A DNA stretch of 27,720 bases from DATBGE01 sp036558125 (GTDB lineage: Bacteria > Gemmatimonadota > Gemmatimonadetes > Gemmatimonadales > GWC2-71-9). The stretch lies in the NCBI GenBank assembly GCA_036558125.1, contig DATBGE010000166.1:1-27720 (forward strand), in the 5' to 3' direction. The position numbers and the translations under genes were made by a program. Within the stretch, counting starts at the first letter, position 1; every line of letters begins with the position of its first letter. Shown here piece after piece: positions 6,294-14,967 of this stretch. A model generated the notes under the pieces. The model made no database searches and was not told where the DNA came from. It saw only the letters and a list, made by a program, of their open reading frames with translations.

Positions 6294-7511
6294 GTGGCGT
6301 TGCGGTTTCTCACGGCCGGTGAGTCCCATGGCAAAGCCCTCGTAGCAGTCGTCGAAGGGCTCCCTGCGGGACTGCCGGTTGTGGCTGAACAGATAGACCA
6401 GGAACTGGGCCGCCGAATGATGGGATATGGCCGCGGCGCTCGGATGAAGATCGAGCGGGACCGTATCGAATGGCTGAGCGGTGTCCGGGCCGGAGAAACC
6501 CTGGGCACGCCCGTCGCGATGCTGATCCCCAACCGCGACTGGGCGAACTGGGAAGAAGTCATGGCAGCCGAAGGAACGCCTGGCGATGTCAGGCGCCGTC
6601 GTCTCACCAGGCCGCGACCCGGCCACGCCGACCTGGTCGGAGTGTTGAAGTATGACCGGCAGGACGCTCGAGACATCCTGGAGCGGGCCAGCGCGCGTGA
6701 AACCGCCGCCCGGGTGGCCGCGGGCGCACTCGCCCGCCGCCTGCTGGACGAGTTCGGAGTAGAGATCGGAAGCCACATCGTGTCGCTGGGCGGGATTCAG
6801 GTTCCCCCGGTAGCGTCGCTCCCGGTCCCGCTCAATCCGGCGGCCGATCAATCGGAGATCAGGGTACTCGATCGGACGATCGAGGGCGAGATCATTCGCC
6901 GGATCGATCAGGCGAAGAAGGATGGCGACACCCTTGGCGGCGAAGCGCAGGTCGTGGTACGGGGACTCCCGGTGGGCCTGGGAAGTCACGTGCACTGGGA
7001 CCGGAAGCTTGATGGCCGTCTCGCCGGCGCACTGATGTCGATCCCGGCCGTCAAGGCGGTCGAGATTGGGATGGGATTCGAAGCGGCCCGGCGTCCGGGT
7101 TCCGAAGTACATGACCCGATCGATGCCGATGCGGTTCCCGGCCAGAAAGCGCCAGACCCCGCGCTTCGTGGCGGATATCGCAGGCGCAGCAACAATGCAG
7201 GTGGACTCGAGGGCGGTGTCAGCACCGGCGAGCCGTTGGTCATCCGGGTCGCCATGAAGCCAATTTCGACCCTCATGTCCCCGCTGCCGACGGTGGATCT
7301 GACGACCGGAAAGGCCGCCAACGCGCAAAGCGAACGCTCCGACGTTACCGCCGTACCGGCTATGGGAGTCATTGCGGAGGCGCTGACCGCGCTGGTCGTG
7401 GCGGATGCGTTTCTGGAGAAGTTTGGCGGCGATTCTCTGGGGGAGATCCGCCGCAATTTCGCCGCCTATTTGCAGAACCTGGCTGCCCGATGGGGAGCAC
7501 TGTCGCCATGA
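6294..7511 (+). CDS. aroC: Chorismate synthase
   Basis: Converts 5-enolpyruvylshikimate 3-phosphate to chorismate (EC 4.2.3.5), the last step of the shikimate pathway, using reduced FMN. The 405-residue protein starts M-A-L-R-F-L-T-A-G-E-S-H-G, carrying the N-terminal family signature with catalytic His12. It also has R-P-R-P-G-H-A-D (about 105-112), R-A-S-A-R-E-T-A and S-N-N-A-G-G-L-E-G-G-V-S-T-G-E near 300. Full length for the longer-form chorismate synthases. GTG 6294 is chosen because it begins the conserved N-terminus and GGGAGG stands 7 nt upstream. Its stop overlaps the aroK start (ATGA), coupling two steps of the same pathway. Confidence 0.97.
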   Translation: MALRFLTAGESHGKALVAVVEGLPAGLPVVAEQIDQELGRRMMGYGRGARMKIERDRIEWLSGVRAGETLGTPVAMLIPNRDWANWEEVMAAEGTPGDVRRRRLTRPRPGHADLVGVLKYDRQDARDILERASARETAARVAAGALARRLLDEFGVEIGSHIVSLGGIQVPPVASLPVPLNPAADQSEIRVLDRTIEGEIIRRIDQAKKDGDTLGGEAQVVVRGLPVGLGSHVHWDRKLDGRLAGALMSIPAVKAVEIGMGFEAARRPGSEVHDPIDADAVPGQKAPDPALRGGYRRRSNNAGGLEGGVSTGEPLVIRVAMKPISTLMSPLPTVDLTTGKAANAQSERSDVTAVPAMGVIAEALTALVVADAFLEKFGGDSLGEIRRNFAAYLQNLAARWGALSP

Positions 7512-8026
7512 AGAAGCACATCGTTCTGGTTGGCCTTCCAGGGGCCGGGAAAACCACGGTCGGAAAGCTCGTAGCCGAACGGCTGGGAGCCGAGTTCGTG
7601 GATTGCGACAGCATCATTGTGCGAAAGATGCAGATGCCGGTGAGCCGGATCTTCGCCGAGTACGGGGAGATCAAGTTCCGCGCGCTGGAGCGGGAGGCCA
7701 TGGAGAGTGCCCTGAGCAAGCCGCCAGCGGTGATCGCGCCGGGTGGAGGCTGGATTGCCCAGCCGGGCGCTCTCGAGGCGACCCAGGCCGCATCCGTGAT
7801 CATCTATCTCAAGACGATGGTCATCGTCGCCGTCAAGCGAGCCGAGGCCTCGGGGATCCGACCCCTGCTGGTGGGAGAGGATACCACGGAGCGGATGCGG
7901 ACTCTGCTCAGGGAACGGGAGCCGTACTACCTCAAAGCTGACGCCGAGGTCAAAGCCGACATCAAGTCGGCGACTCAACTGGCGGATGAGATCGTCGCTT
8001 TGGCGAAAGACCGCGCAGGGTGGTAG
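7508..8026 (+). CDS. aroK: Shikimate kinase
   Basis: Phosphorylates shikimate at the 3-OH with ATP (EC 2.7.1.71), two steps before chorismate synthase. The 172-residue product begins M-K-K-H-I-V-L-V-G-L-P-G-A-G-K-T-T-V-G-K with the Walker A motif at about 9-16. It has the shikimate-binding Asp in D-C-D-S (about 33-35), Arg in F-R-A-L-E-R-E (about 59), the Gly triad in A-P-G-G-G-W (about 78-82) and the lid Arg in G-I-R-P-L-L. ATG 7508 is preferred over the in-frame upstream GTG because it overlaps the aroC stop by the typical 4-nt coupling and the encoded start matches the family. Confidence 0.93.
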   Translation: MKKHIVLVGLPGAGKTTVGKLVAERLGAEFVDCDSIIVRKMQMPVSRIFAEYGEIKFRALEREAMESALSKPPAVIAPGGGWIAQPGALEATQAASVIIYLKTMVIVAVKRAEASGIRPLLVGEDTTERMRTLLREREPYYLKADAEVKADIKSATQLADEIVALAKDRAGW

Positions 8027-8148
8027 CTTAAGTCAATGTAGGACAATGGATTAGAAATTCTCTCCTTGCCAACCCCCCCGGTCCCGCGTTTTCTTGTGGG
8101 CGATCTGGGTAGTACCTCCGGAGAACCGAAGTCGTCAGTTTAGGAGCC

Positions 8149-10566
8149 ATGGCAACGCAGAAGACCAAGACTGCGGCCCGGCGCACGTCGCGGAAGAAAG
8201 CCGCGACCAAGCCGGTCGCCGAAAGCAACGGCAAGGACGTTCCCTCCGCGGTCGCCAAGCCTCGGAAGCGCACCCGTAAGCCCGAACCCACCCATGCGGT
8301 GGGAGGGAAGGGGGATGCGCTCGTGGTGGTGGAATCCCCCACCAAGGCGAAGAGCATCGGCAAGTATCTCGGCCGCGGCTTCGAGGTCAAAGCGACGATC
8401 GGGCATGTTCGTGACCTTCCTACCAGGAAGCTCGGTGTCGATGTCGACAACGGGTTCCAGCCCGAGTACGTCACTATTAAAGGAAAGACCAAGACCCTGA
8501 ACGAGCTGAAGCACGCGGCGAAGGCAGCGCGTGCCGTGTACCTGGCGACGGACCCGGATCGCGAGGGTGAAGCGATCGCTTGGCACGTGGCCGACCAGCT
8601 GGATACCCATGCCCCGATGCACCGGGTCCTCTTCCACGAGATCACCAAAGACGCGGTTCAGAGGGCCGTCGCCGAACCGGGCGTCATCGACGACGACAAG
8701 GTGAAGGCGCAACAGGCGCGCCGGATTCTGGATCGTCTGGTTGGGTACAAGGCCAGCCCGATCCTCTGGCACAGTATCAAGACCGGACTCTCCGCCGGCC
8801 GGGTGCAGACCGTTGCCCTCCGGTTGATCGTCGAGCGGGAACGGGAGATTCGCGCCTTCAAGCCGCAGGAGTACTGGACCATCGAAGCGGCTTGCGCCAA
8901 AAACGGACAGGCGTTCGATGCGGAGCTGAAGAAGATCGATGGGCACAATCCGCATCTGACCAACGAGAAGGACGCGAAACAGGTCGTCGCCGAGCTGGAA
9001 AAGCTTCCGTTCATCGTTTCCAAAGTCGAAAAGAAACAGCGTCGTAAGCGGCCAGGCGCTCCGTTCACGACCAGCACGCTGCAACAGGAAGCGGCCAAGA
9101 AGCTGGGCTTCTCCTCCCGGCGGACCATGCGGGCCGCACAGGATCTCTACGAAGGCGTGGACGTAGGTGAGGAGGGGCCGGTGGGTCTCATCACCTACAT
9201 GCGGACCGACTCGGTGCGGGTCTCCGACACCGCGATCGCGGCGGTACGAGGCTTTATCGAGACGAACTATGCGAAGCCCTACCTTCCTGAGTCTCCTAAC
9301 GCGTATACCTCGAAGGCCGCACGTACGCAGGACGCGCACGAGGCGATTCGCCCGACCGATGTCCGGCGCCGGCCCGAGCAGGTACAGCCCTACCTCGAGC
9401 CCGACCAGTTCCGCCTCTATCAGTTGATCTGGCAGCGGTTCGTGGCCTCTCAGATGAACCCGGCGGTGTACGATGTCACCGTCGTGGACTTCGATCTCGG
9501 CCGGTACCTGCTGCGTGCCACGGGGTCGGTTCTGATCTTCGACGGGTATCACACGCTCTATCTCGAGGGTCGCGAGGCCGAGGAAGGCAAGTCGATGGAC
9601 GATCTGCCCCCCATACCGCCGCTTGCCGTGGGCGACAGGGTGGAAGTCCGTCAGATCACCCCCAACCAGCATTTCACCGAGCCGCCGCCCCGCTTCTCGG
9701 AGGCGAGTCTCGTGAAGGAGCTCGAGCGCCTGGGCATCGGGCGACCCTCTACCTACGCGCAGATCATCAGTACGCTCACCGCGCGCGAATACGTGCGCCT
9801 GGAGCAGCGCCGCTTCTCGCCCACCGAACTGGGCGAGACGGTCGAGCGGATCATGGTGGACAGCTTCCCGTCGATCTTCAATGTCGAGTTCACCTCCGAG
9901 ATGGAAACGGAGCTCGACAAGATCGAAGAAGGGGAGCTGGGCTGGCAGCAGGTACTGAAGGATTTCTACGGGCCGTTTACGAAAGCCCTGGATGCCGTGA
10001 ACCTGAGCGCCATCGTTGCCGAGGCGCACGGGCTCAAGTCCGAAGAGCTGGCCCGCGAGCGCTGTCCCAAGTGCGGCGCCAAGGTGGAGCTCCGTACCGG
10101 CCGCTTCGGGCCCTACTTCGCCTGCGAGAACTACAAGAAGTCGTGCGACTACGTGAAGTCGCTCAAGAAGCAGAAAACTCCGGACCGTCCCTCGGACGAA
10201 AAGTGCCAGTTGTGCGGCGCGCCGATGGTGATCAAGACCGGCCGCTTCGGCGAGTTTCTCGCGTGCACCCGCTATCCCGAATGCAAGGGGACTCGCTCGA
10301 TTCCCCTGGGGATGAAGTGCCCCAAGTGTCTCGAGGGGGATCTGGCGGAGCGTCGCACCAAGCGGGGCAAGTCGTTCTGGGGATGCGTGCGGTATCCGGC
10401 TTGCGACTTCTCCACCTGGAACCGTCCGGTACCGGAGGCATGTCCCAATTGCGGCTGGGTCGGCATGGAGAAGAAGGTGAGCAAGGCCGAGGGAGAATCT
10501 CTCACCTGCCTGAAATGCCGGCATAAGGTGGTAGTGATGGACGCCGAGGAGGCCGCCGCGACGTGA
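8149..10566 (+). CDS. topA: DNA topoisomerase I (type IA)
   Basis: Relaxes negative supercoils by transient single-strand cleavage (EC 5.6.2.1). The 805-residue protein has a Lys/Arg-rich N-terminal tail of about 58 residues absent from the E. coli enzyme, then a Toprim domain (A-L-V-V-V-E-S-P-T-K-A-K-S-I-G-K-Y-L-G) with D-P-D-R-E-G-E-A-I-A-W near 140. The catalytic Tyr350 lies in G-L-I-T-Y-M-R-T-D-S. Four C-terminal zinc-ribbon repeats follow, each with two CxxC-like Cys pairs (about 640-800). The Shine-Dalgarno AGGAG (8142-8146) is only 2 nt from the ATG, an unusually short spacing. Its stop overlaps the trmFO GTG (GTGA). The basic tail could add non-specific DNA binding. Confidence 0.96.
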   Translation: MATQKTKTAARRTSRKKAATKPVAESNGKDVPSAVAKPRKRTRKPEPTHAVGGKGDALVVVESPTKAKSIGKYLGRGFEVKATIGHVRDLPTRKLGVDVDNGFQPEYVTIKGKTKTLNELKHAAKAARAVYLATDPDREGEAIAWHVADQLDTHAPMHRVLFHEITKDAVQRAVAEPGVIDDDKVKAQQARRILDRLVGYKASPILWHSIKTGLSAGRVQTVALRLIVEREREIRAFKPQEYWTIEAACAKNGQAFDAELKKIDGHNPHLTNEKDAKQVVAELEKLPFIVSKVEKKQRRKRPGAPFTTSTLQQEAAKKLGFSSRRTMRAAQDLYEGVDVGEEGPVGLITYMRTDSVRVSDTAIAAVRGFIETNYAKPYLPESPNAYTSKAARTQDAHEAIRPTDVRRRPEQVQPYLEPDQFRLYQLIWQRFVASQMNPAVYDVTVVDFDLGRYLLRATGSVLIFDGYHTLYLEGREAEEGKSMDDLPPIPPLAVGDRVEVRQITPNQHFTEPPPRFSEASLVKELERLGIGRPSTYAQIISTLTAREYVRLEQRRFSPTELGETVERIMVDSFPSIFNVEFTSEMETELDKIEEGELGWQQVLKDFYGPFTKALDAVNLSAIVAEAHGLKSEELARERCPKCGAKVELRTGRFGPYFACENYKKSCDYVKSLKKQKTPDRPSDEKCQLCGAPMVIKTGRFGEFLACTRYPECKGTRSIPLGMKCPKCLEGDLAERRTKRGKSFWGCVRYPACDFSTWNRPVPEACPNCGWVGMEKKVSKAEGESLTCLKCRHKVVVMDAEEAAAT

Positions 10567-11870
10567 AAGCGACCGTAGTCGGTGGAGGCCTCGCCGGCTG
10601 CGAAGCAGCGTGGGCCCTGGCCGAGCGGGGCATCGAGGTCACGTTGTGCGAGATGCGGCCCGTAGTCCGGACCGCGGCCCATCAGACTGATCGTCTCGCC
10701 GAGCTGGTCTGCAGCAACTCCTTCAAATCGGTCGAGCTTGGCAATGCGCACGGCCTGCTCAAGGCCGAGTTGCGCGACTTGGGCAGCCTCCTGCTGCAAT
10801 GCGCCGACCTGGCCCGTGTTCCGGCCGGGGCCGCGCTCGCGGTCGATCGCGACCAGTTCTCTCAGGAAGTCCACAACCGGGTGTCCGCGCATCCGCGAGT
10901 GACGGTGCGCCGCGAGGAAATCGCGGACCTTCCGTCTCCCGGTGTCGTGGCGACCGGCCCCCTTACCTCGGATCGTCTGGCCGAATCCATCAGCCGGCGG
11001 CTCGGCGGCGCGGCGTTGGCATTCTATGACGCCATTGCACCGATCATCTCGGCCGAATCGCTCGACCACGAGCGTCTCTACGCGCTATCCCGCTACGGCA
11101 AGGGAGAGGGAGACGATTATCTCAATGCGCCACTCGACAGAGACGTATACGAGTCGTTCATCTCGGAGTTGGTGTCGGCGGACCAGTTCAGCGGTCACGA
11201 CTTCGACAAGGTCCCCTATTTCGAAGGGTGCCTTCCGATCGAAGAGATGGCTCGACGCGGTCCGGAAACACTGCGCTTCGGCCCCATGAAACCGGTCGGC
11301 CTGCGGGATCCGCGAAATGGTCGTGAGCCCTATGCGGTGGTCCAGCTCCGCAGGGAAGACCGGGCGGGGCAGATGTGGAACATGGTCGGGTTCCAGACCC
11401 GACTGAGAATCCCGGAACAGCAACGAGTCTTCCGGATGATTCCCGGATTGGAGCAGGGGGAGTTTCTGCGCTTCGGGAGCATTCACCGGAACGCCTACGT
11501 GAACAGTCCAGCCTGCCTGGGTCCTGCGCTGACCGCGAAGGACGATGACATGCTTTTCTTCGCGGGTCAGTTCACCGGCGTCGAGGGGTACACCGAATCA
11601 CTGGGCAGCGGTCTTCTCGCCGGGATCAATCTTTCGCGGCGGCTGCGCGGTCTTTCGTCCGCGGTACCTCCCGTCACCACCATGCTCGGCGGCCTCTATC
11701 GTTACCTTCGAGAGGCGGACCCTCATCACTTCCAGCCGATGAATGCGAATTTTGGACTGCTGGAGCCTATGCCGGGCGGGCGGGGCGGGAAAGGCGGGAA
11801 GGAGGCGAGGAAGCAGGCATTGGTCGATCGCGCACGGCGAGACTTCCAGACCTGGTTATCTCAACTATGA
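10563..11870 (+). CDS. trmFO: Methylenetetrahydrofolate-tRNA (uracil-5-)-methyltransferase TrmFO
   Basis: Forms 5-methyluridine at tRNA position 54 using methylenetetrahydrofolate and FAD (EC 2.1.1.74); it replaces the SAM-dependent TrmA in many bacteria. The 435-residue product opens with the dinucleotide-binding motif V-G-G-G-L-A-G-C-E-A-A-W. It carries both catalytic cysteines of the family: Cys50 in V-C-S-N-S-F-K-S and Cys223 in F-E-G-C-L-P-I-E-E. The C-terminal part has G-Q-F-T-G-V-E-G-Y-T-E-S. The GTG start overlaps topA by 4 nt, and the stop overlaps the recombinase gene by 4 nt. The topA-trmFO-xerC-hslV-hslU order is widespread in Firmicutes and found elsewhere. Confidence 0.96.
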   Translation: MKATVVGGGLAGCEAAWALAERGIEVTLCEMRPVVRTAAHQTDRLAELVCSNSFKSVELGNAHGLLKAELRDLGSLLLQCADLARVPAGAALAVDRDQFSQEVHNRVSAHPRVTVRREEIADLPSPGVVATGPLTSDRLAESISRRLGGAALAFYDAIAPIISAESLDHERLYALSRYGKGEGDDYLNAPLDRDVYESFISELVSADQFSGHDFDKVPYFEGCLPIEEMARRGPETLRFGPMKPVGLRDPRNGREPYAVVQLRREDRAGQMWNMVGFQTRLRIPEQQRVFRMIPGLEQGEFLRFGSIHRNAYVNSPACLGPALTAKDDDMLFFAGQFTGVEGYTESLGSGLLAGINLSRRLRGLSSAVPPVTTMLGGLYRYLREADPHHFQPMNANFGLLEPMPGGRGGKGGKEARKQALVDRARRDFQTWLSQL

Positions 11871-12808
11871 ACCTGCCGAGCCGCTCCAGGGCCGAGCCAC
11901 CGAGCCGCAAGCAGATTCGGAGCTTTCTCGAATATCTCGAGAAGCAGCGCCAGCAGTCGCCCAACACGGTGCGCGCCTACGGTCGGGATCTCGAGGCCTT
12001 CGAGCAATACTGTCTCAAGGAGTACGGGACGCGATTCCGCTGGGAAAAGGTGGATCGGCTGGGAGCGCGGGGCTTTCTCGGGGAATTGCAGCGGCGTGGC
12101 CTGGCGAAACGGTCGGTCGCGAGAGCGCTTTCGGCGGTTCGTGCCTTCTACCGTTATCTGCAGCGAGAGCACGGGATCGAGAGTCCGCTGCTGCGGGCTG
12201 CGAAGGCCCCGAAGCTGGGACGGAAGCTCCCGACATATCTCGACCGCTCTCGGACCGACACCTTGTTCGAGGCCATGGAGGCGCGGGCCAGCGACGATCA
12301 ATTTGCTGCCTTGCGCGACCTCGCGATGCTGGAGTTGTTCTACTCCAGCGGGCCTCGCCTTTCCGAGCTCACCGGTCTCAATCTGGATGACCTGGATCTC
12401 TTGAGCGACCAGGTGAAGCTGCGGGGTAAGGGGAGGAAGGAACGCATCGTTCCGGTGGGGAATCGGGCGAGCCGCGCGCTTCGGCGGTACCTTGAGGCTC
12501 GACAGGGTCCGGTCCGGTTACCCGGGGCCGATCGGCAGGCGGTGTTCGTGGGTCGGGGTGGACGGCGTCTCACTCCGCGCAGCGTGCAGCGACTGATTCA
12601 TCGGGCGTTTGAAACCGTCGGTGGCGATGGCTTGCGGGTTCACTCGCTCCGCCACACCTTCGCGACCCACCTGCTGGATGCGGGGGCCGACCTTCGCGCG
12701 GTGCAGGAGCTGCTCGGTCACTCGAGCTTGAGCACGACTCAGATCTACACTCACACCAGCGTCGAACGGCTGAAGCAGGTGTACCAGCAGGCGCATCCGA
12801 GAGCTTAG
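11867..12808 (+). CDS. xerC: Tyrosine recombinase XerC/XerD family
   Basis: Resolves chromosome dimers by site-specific recombination at dif, in concert with FtsK. The 313-residue protein has an N-terminal SAM-like core-binding domain (about 10-105) and a C-terminal catalytic domain. Visible catalytic residues are Arg164 (S-G-P-R-L-S-E-L), the beta-hairpin Lys (G-K-G-R-K-E-R), His-x-x-Arg in H-S-L-R-H-T-F-A, the second His in L-L-G-H-S-S-L and the nucleophile Tyr294 in T-Q-I-Y-T-H. The Pro before Arg164 replaces the more usual Leu. The symbol follows the trmFO-xerC-hslVU neighbourhood; sequence alone does not separate XerC from XerD. It overlaps trmFO by 4 nt. Confidence 0.9.
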   Translation: MNLPSRSRAEPPSRKQIRSFLEYLEKQRQQSPNTVRAYGRDLEAFEQYCLKEYGTRFRWEKVDRLGARGFLGELQRRGLAKRSVARALSAVRAFYRYLQREHGIESPLLRAAKAPKLGRKLPTYLDRSRTDTLFEAMEARASDDQFAALRDLAMLELFYSSGPRLSELTGLNLDDLDLLSDQVKLRGKGRKERIVPVGNRASRALRRYLEARQGPVRLPGADRQAVFVGRGGRRLTPRSVQRLIHRAFETVGGDGLRVHSLRHTFATHLLDAGADLRAVQELLGHSSLSTTQIYTHTSVERLKQVYQQAHPRA

Positions 12809-12814
12809 GTGTCC

Positions 12815-13354
12815 ATGACCAGTTACCACGCCACCACCATTCTCGCCGTCCGCAAGGCCGGCAAGATCGCCATGGGCGGAGACGGCCAGGTGTCGATTGG
12901 AGATACCATCGTCAAGGCGCAGGCCAACAAGATCAGGGCCCTCAAGGGTGGGAAAGTATTGGCCGGGTTCGCGGGATCGGTGGCTGACGCGATCACCCTG
13001 TATGAGAAATTCGAGGAGAAACTCGACCGGTACCCAGGAAATCTCCCTCGCGCATCGGTCGAGCTCGCGAAGGACTGGAGGAGCGACCGGGTTCTGCGCC
13101 GGTTGGAGGCACTGCTGATCGTGGCGGACCTGGAGCACACCTTCCTGCTGAGCGGGGCAGGAGAATTGATCGAGCCGGATGATGGTGTTCTTGCAATCGG
13201 CTCGGGCGGCAACTACGCCCTGGCGGCGGCACGGGCGCTCGCTCCCGACCCCGGACTCTCGGCGCGTGACGTGGTGCAGCGGTCGCTCGAAATCGCGGCG
13301 GATATTTGCGTGTACACCAATCGGAACTTGACGATCCTGGAACTGGGAGTGTAG
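12815..13354 (+). CDS. hslV: ATP-dependent protease peptidase subunit HslV (ClpQ)
   Basis: HslV is the threonine protease of the HslVU complex, a bacterial proteasome-like dodecamer activated by HslU. The 179-residue form starts M-T-S-Y-H-A-T-T-I-L-A-V. The nucleophile should be the first Thr after H-A, freed by removal of a six-residue propeptide, as in the M-S-S-F-H-A-T-T form of Bacillus ClpQ. Other family marks are G-G-D-G-Q-V, A-G-F-A-G-S, E-L-A-K-D-W-R, A-I-G-S-G-G-N-Y-A and I-C-V-Y-T-N. ATG 12815 is chosen over GTG 12809 because it aligns with the Bacillus-type start and AGG lies just upstream. A repeat-filled gap of 92 bp separates it from hslU. Confidence 0.95.
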   Translation: MTSYHATTILAVRKAGKIAMGGDGQVSIGDTIVKAQANKIRALKGGKVLAGFAGSVADAITLYEKFEEKLDRYPGNLPRASVELAKDWRSDRVLRRLEALLIVADLEHTFLLSGAGELIEPDDGVLAIGSGGNYALAAARALAPDPGLSARDVVQRSLEIAADICVYTNRNLTILELGV

Positions 13355-13358
13355 CAGT

Positions 13359-13424
13359 AGCTGTTAGCTATTAGCTATTAGCTTTCCCTTACACGAAGCA
13401 GCTAACAGCTAACAGCTAAGAGCT
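13359..13424. repeat. Inverted heptad-repeat hairpin between hslV and hslU
   Basis: The left arm (13359-13383) is three 7-bp units, AGCTGTT, AGCTATT, AGCTATT, plus AGCT. After a 16-nt loop the right arm (13400-13424) is AGCTAAC, AGCTAAC, AGCTAAG plus AGCT. The arms pair over 22 of 25 positions. The hairpin lies in the middle of what should be a tightly coupled operon. Confidence 0.9.
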
Positions 13425-13432
13425 AGCAACCG

Positions 13433-13446
13433 GTAGTTCGAACTAC
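13433..13446. repeat. 14-bp perfect palindrome abutting the hslU start codon
   Basis: GTAGTTCGAACTAC is self-complementary over all 14 bases and ends on the base before ATG 13447. It fills the Shine-Dalgarno position; no purine-rich ribosome binding site is present. It could be an operator or an RNA element that hides the start codon. Confidence 0.6.
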
Positions 13447-14931
13447 ATGACCGACGTCCTGCCCATCCCCCACACCGAGGAACCTCCTCCCCAGCCCCCG
13501 TGGCTTGAGGAATTGCCGCCGGCACAGATCGTGGCGGAGTTGGATCGCTACATCGTGGGGCAGCAAGCCGCGAAGCGCGCGGTCGCGATCGCCATCCGGA
13601 ATCGCTGGCGCCGGTCCCAGACCCCCGAGTCCATCCGGGACGAGATCACCCCTTACAACATCATCCTCATCGGCCCGACCGGGGTGGGGAAGACCGAGAT
13701 CGCGCGCCGGCTGGCCCGGCTCGCGGGTGCGCCATTCATCAAGGTTGAAGCCTCGAAGTTCACCGAGGTGGGCTACGTGGGGCGGGATGCGGAATCCATG
13801 ATCCGCGACCTGGTAGACGCCGCGATCAGCATGGTTCGGAATGAACGGGAGGACGATGTCTACCCCATCGCCGAACAGCGGGCAGACGAACGGTTGCTGG
13901 ATCTTCTCCTCCCCCCACCGCCTCCCAAGGCGGAAGCGGCGGGAAAGGCGGGAGGGGGGGGAGGGCCCGAACCCAGCGGCATATTCGTGGTCGGCCCCGC
14001 CGGCCAGGCGCGACAGGAAAAGCAGGCCGGCCCGGAGGAGGAGCGGCACCAGCGCTCTCGGGAGAAGCTGCGCCGGATGCTGAAGGAGGGGCAGCTCGAC
14101 GACCGCGAGGTCGAAGTGGATGTGACCCCGCAGGCTTTCCCGATGCTTGAGATCATGCAGCCTCCCCAGGGCATGGAGGGTCAGGACATCAATTTCATGG
14201 AAATGCTCCAGGAGATGCTGCCCAAACGGAAGAAGCGCCGTACCGTGCGGCTTCCCGAGGCACGCAGGATCCTGGCGGACGAAGAGCTCAAGAAGCTGGT
14301 AGACATGGATGACGTGGTGAACGAGGCGCTCGACCGGGTCGAGAACCACGGTGTTCTCTTCATCGACGAGATCGACAAGATCGCGGGCGAGCGGGCCCAG
14401 ACCGGGCCCGACGTCTCCCGCGAGGGTGTACAGAGGGACCTGCTCCCCATCGTCGAGGGTTCGACCATTCAGACCCGCTACGGATACGTGCGTACCGATC
14501 ACATCCTGTTCATCGCCGCGGGTGCGTTTCACGTCTCCAAACCGTCCGATCTGATCCCCGAGTTACAAGGGCGATTCCCGATTCGGGTGGAGCTCCAACC
14601 GCTGACTGAAGACGACTTCGTCCGGATCATGACCGAGCCGGAGAACGCCCTCACTCGGCAATACCAGGCGCTGGTCGCCGCCGAGGGGGCGACGCTTGAG
14701 CTGACTCCCGACGGCGTGCGAGAAATTGCCCGGCTGGCGTTCATGGCCAACGACCGGATGGAGAACATCGGTGCCCGACGGCTCCATACTGTCATGTCCT
14801 CCGTGATGGACGAGGTTCTGTTTGAGTTGCCTAACTATCCCGAGAAGCACATCGTGTTCGACGCCGAGCGGGTTCGGGAGAAGCTGGCGAAGATCATCGA
14901 TGACGACGATCTGCGGAGATATATCCTCTAG
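13447..14931 (+). CDS. hslU: ATP-dependent protease ATPase subunit HslU (ClpY)
   Basis: HslU is the AAA+ hexameric unfoldase that feeds substrates to HslV. The 494-residue protein has an N-terminal Pro-rich extension (1-22), the R-Y-I-V-G-Q motif, Walker A G-P-T-G-V-G-K-T (76-83), the pore loop G-Y-V-G-R-D, Walker B L-F-I-D-E-I-D-K near 303, sensor residues in E-L-Q-G-R-F-P-I-R-V-E and the HslV-docking C-terminus R-R-Y-I-L. It is longer than the usual 440-470 because the I-domain (about 155-215) carries a Pro/Gly/Ala/Glu-rich insertion. It pairs with hslV upstream and is convergent with the amidohydrolase downstream, 36 bp away. Confidence 0.96.
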   Translation: MTDVLPIPHTEEPPPQPPWLEELPPAQIVAELDRYIVGQQAAKRAVAIAIRNRWRRSQTPESIRDEITPYNIILIGPTGVGKTEIARRLARLAGAPFIKVEASKFTEVGYVGRDAESMIRDLVDAAISMVRNEREDDVYPIAEQRADERLLDLLLPPPPPKAEAAGKAGGGGGPEPSGIFVVGPAGQARQEKQAGPEEERHQRSREKLRRMLKEGQLDDREVEVDVTPQAFPMLEIMQPPQGMEGQDINFMEMLQEMLPKRKKRRTVRLPEARRILADEELKKLVDMDDVVNEALDRVENHGVLFIDEIDKIAGERAQTGPDVSREGVQRDLLPIVEGSTIQTRYGYVRTDHILFIAAGAFHVSKPSDLIPELQGRFPIRVELQPLTEDDFVRIMTEPENALTRQYQALVAAEGATLELTPDGVREIARLAFMANDRMENIGARRLHTVMSSVMDEVLFELPNYPEKHIVFDAERVREKLAKIIDDDDLRRYIL

Positions 14932-14935
14932 TCTA

Positions 14936-14956
14936 GGGTTCCGGATTCCGGGTACT
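14936..14956. repeat. Degenerate heptad repeat after hslU
   Basis: GGGTTCC, GGATTCC and GGGTACT stand in tandem in the 36-bp gap between the convergent hslU and amidohydrolase genes. They resemble the better-formed heptad arrays in other gaps of this window. It is short, without an inverted arm, and could be chance. Confidence 0.35.
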
Positions 14957-14967
14957 CCGTCCCCGTC

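Noticed and set aside
8140..10524. A 794-codon open frame on the reverse strand opposite topA
   Set aside because: It mirrors the topA codons almost exactly, encodes no recognisable domain, and is the expected by-product of strong GC codon bias; the + strand has complete topoisomerase motifs.
13359..13424. CRISPR-like array
   Set aside because: Units are 7 bp with no spacers and are arranged as two inverted arms; no cas genes are present.
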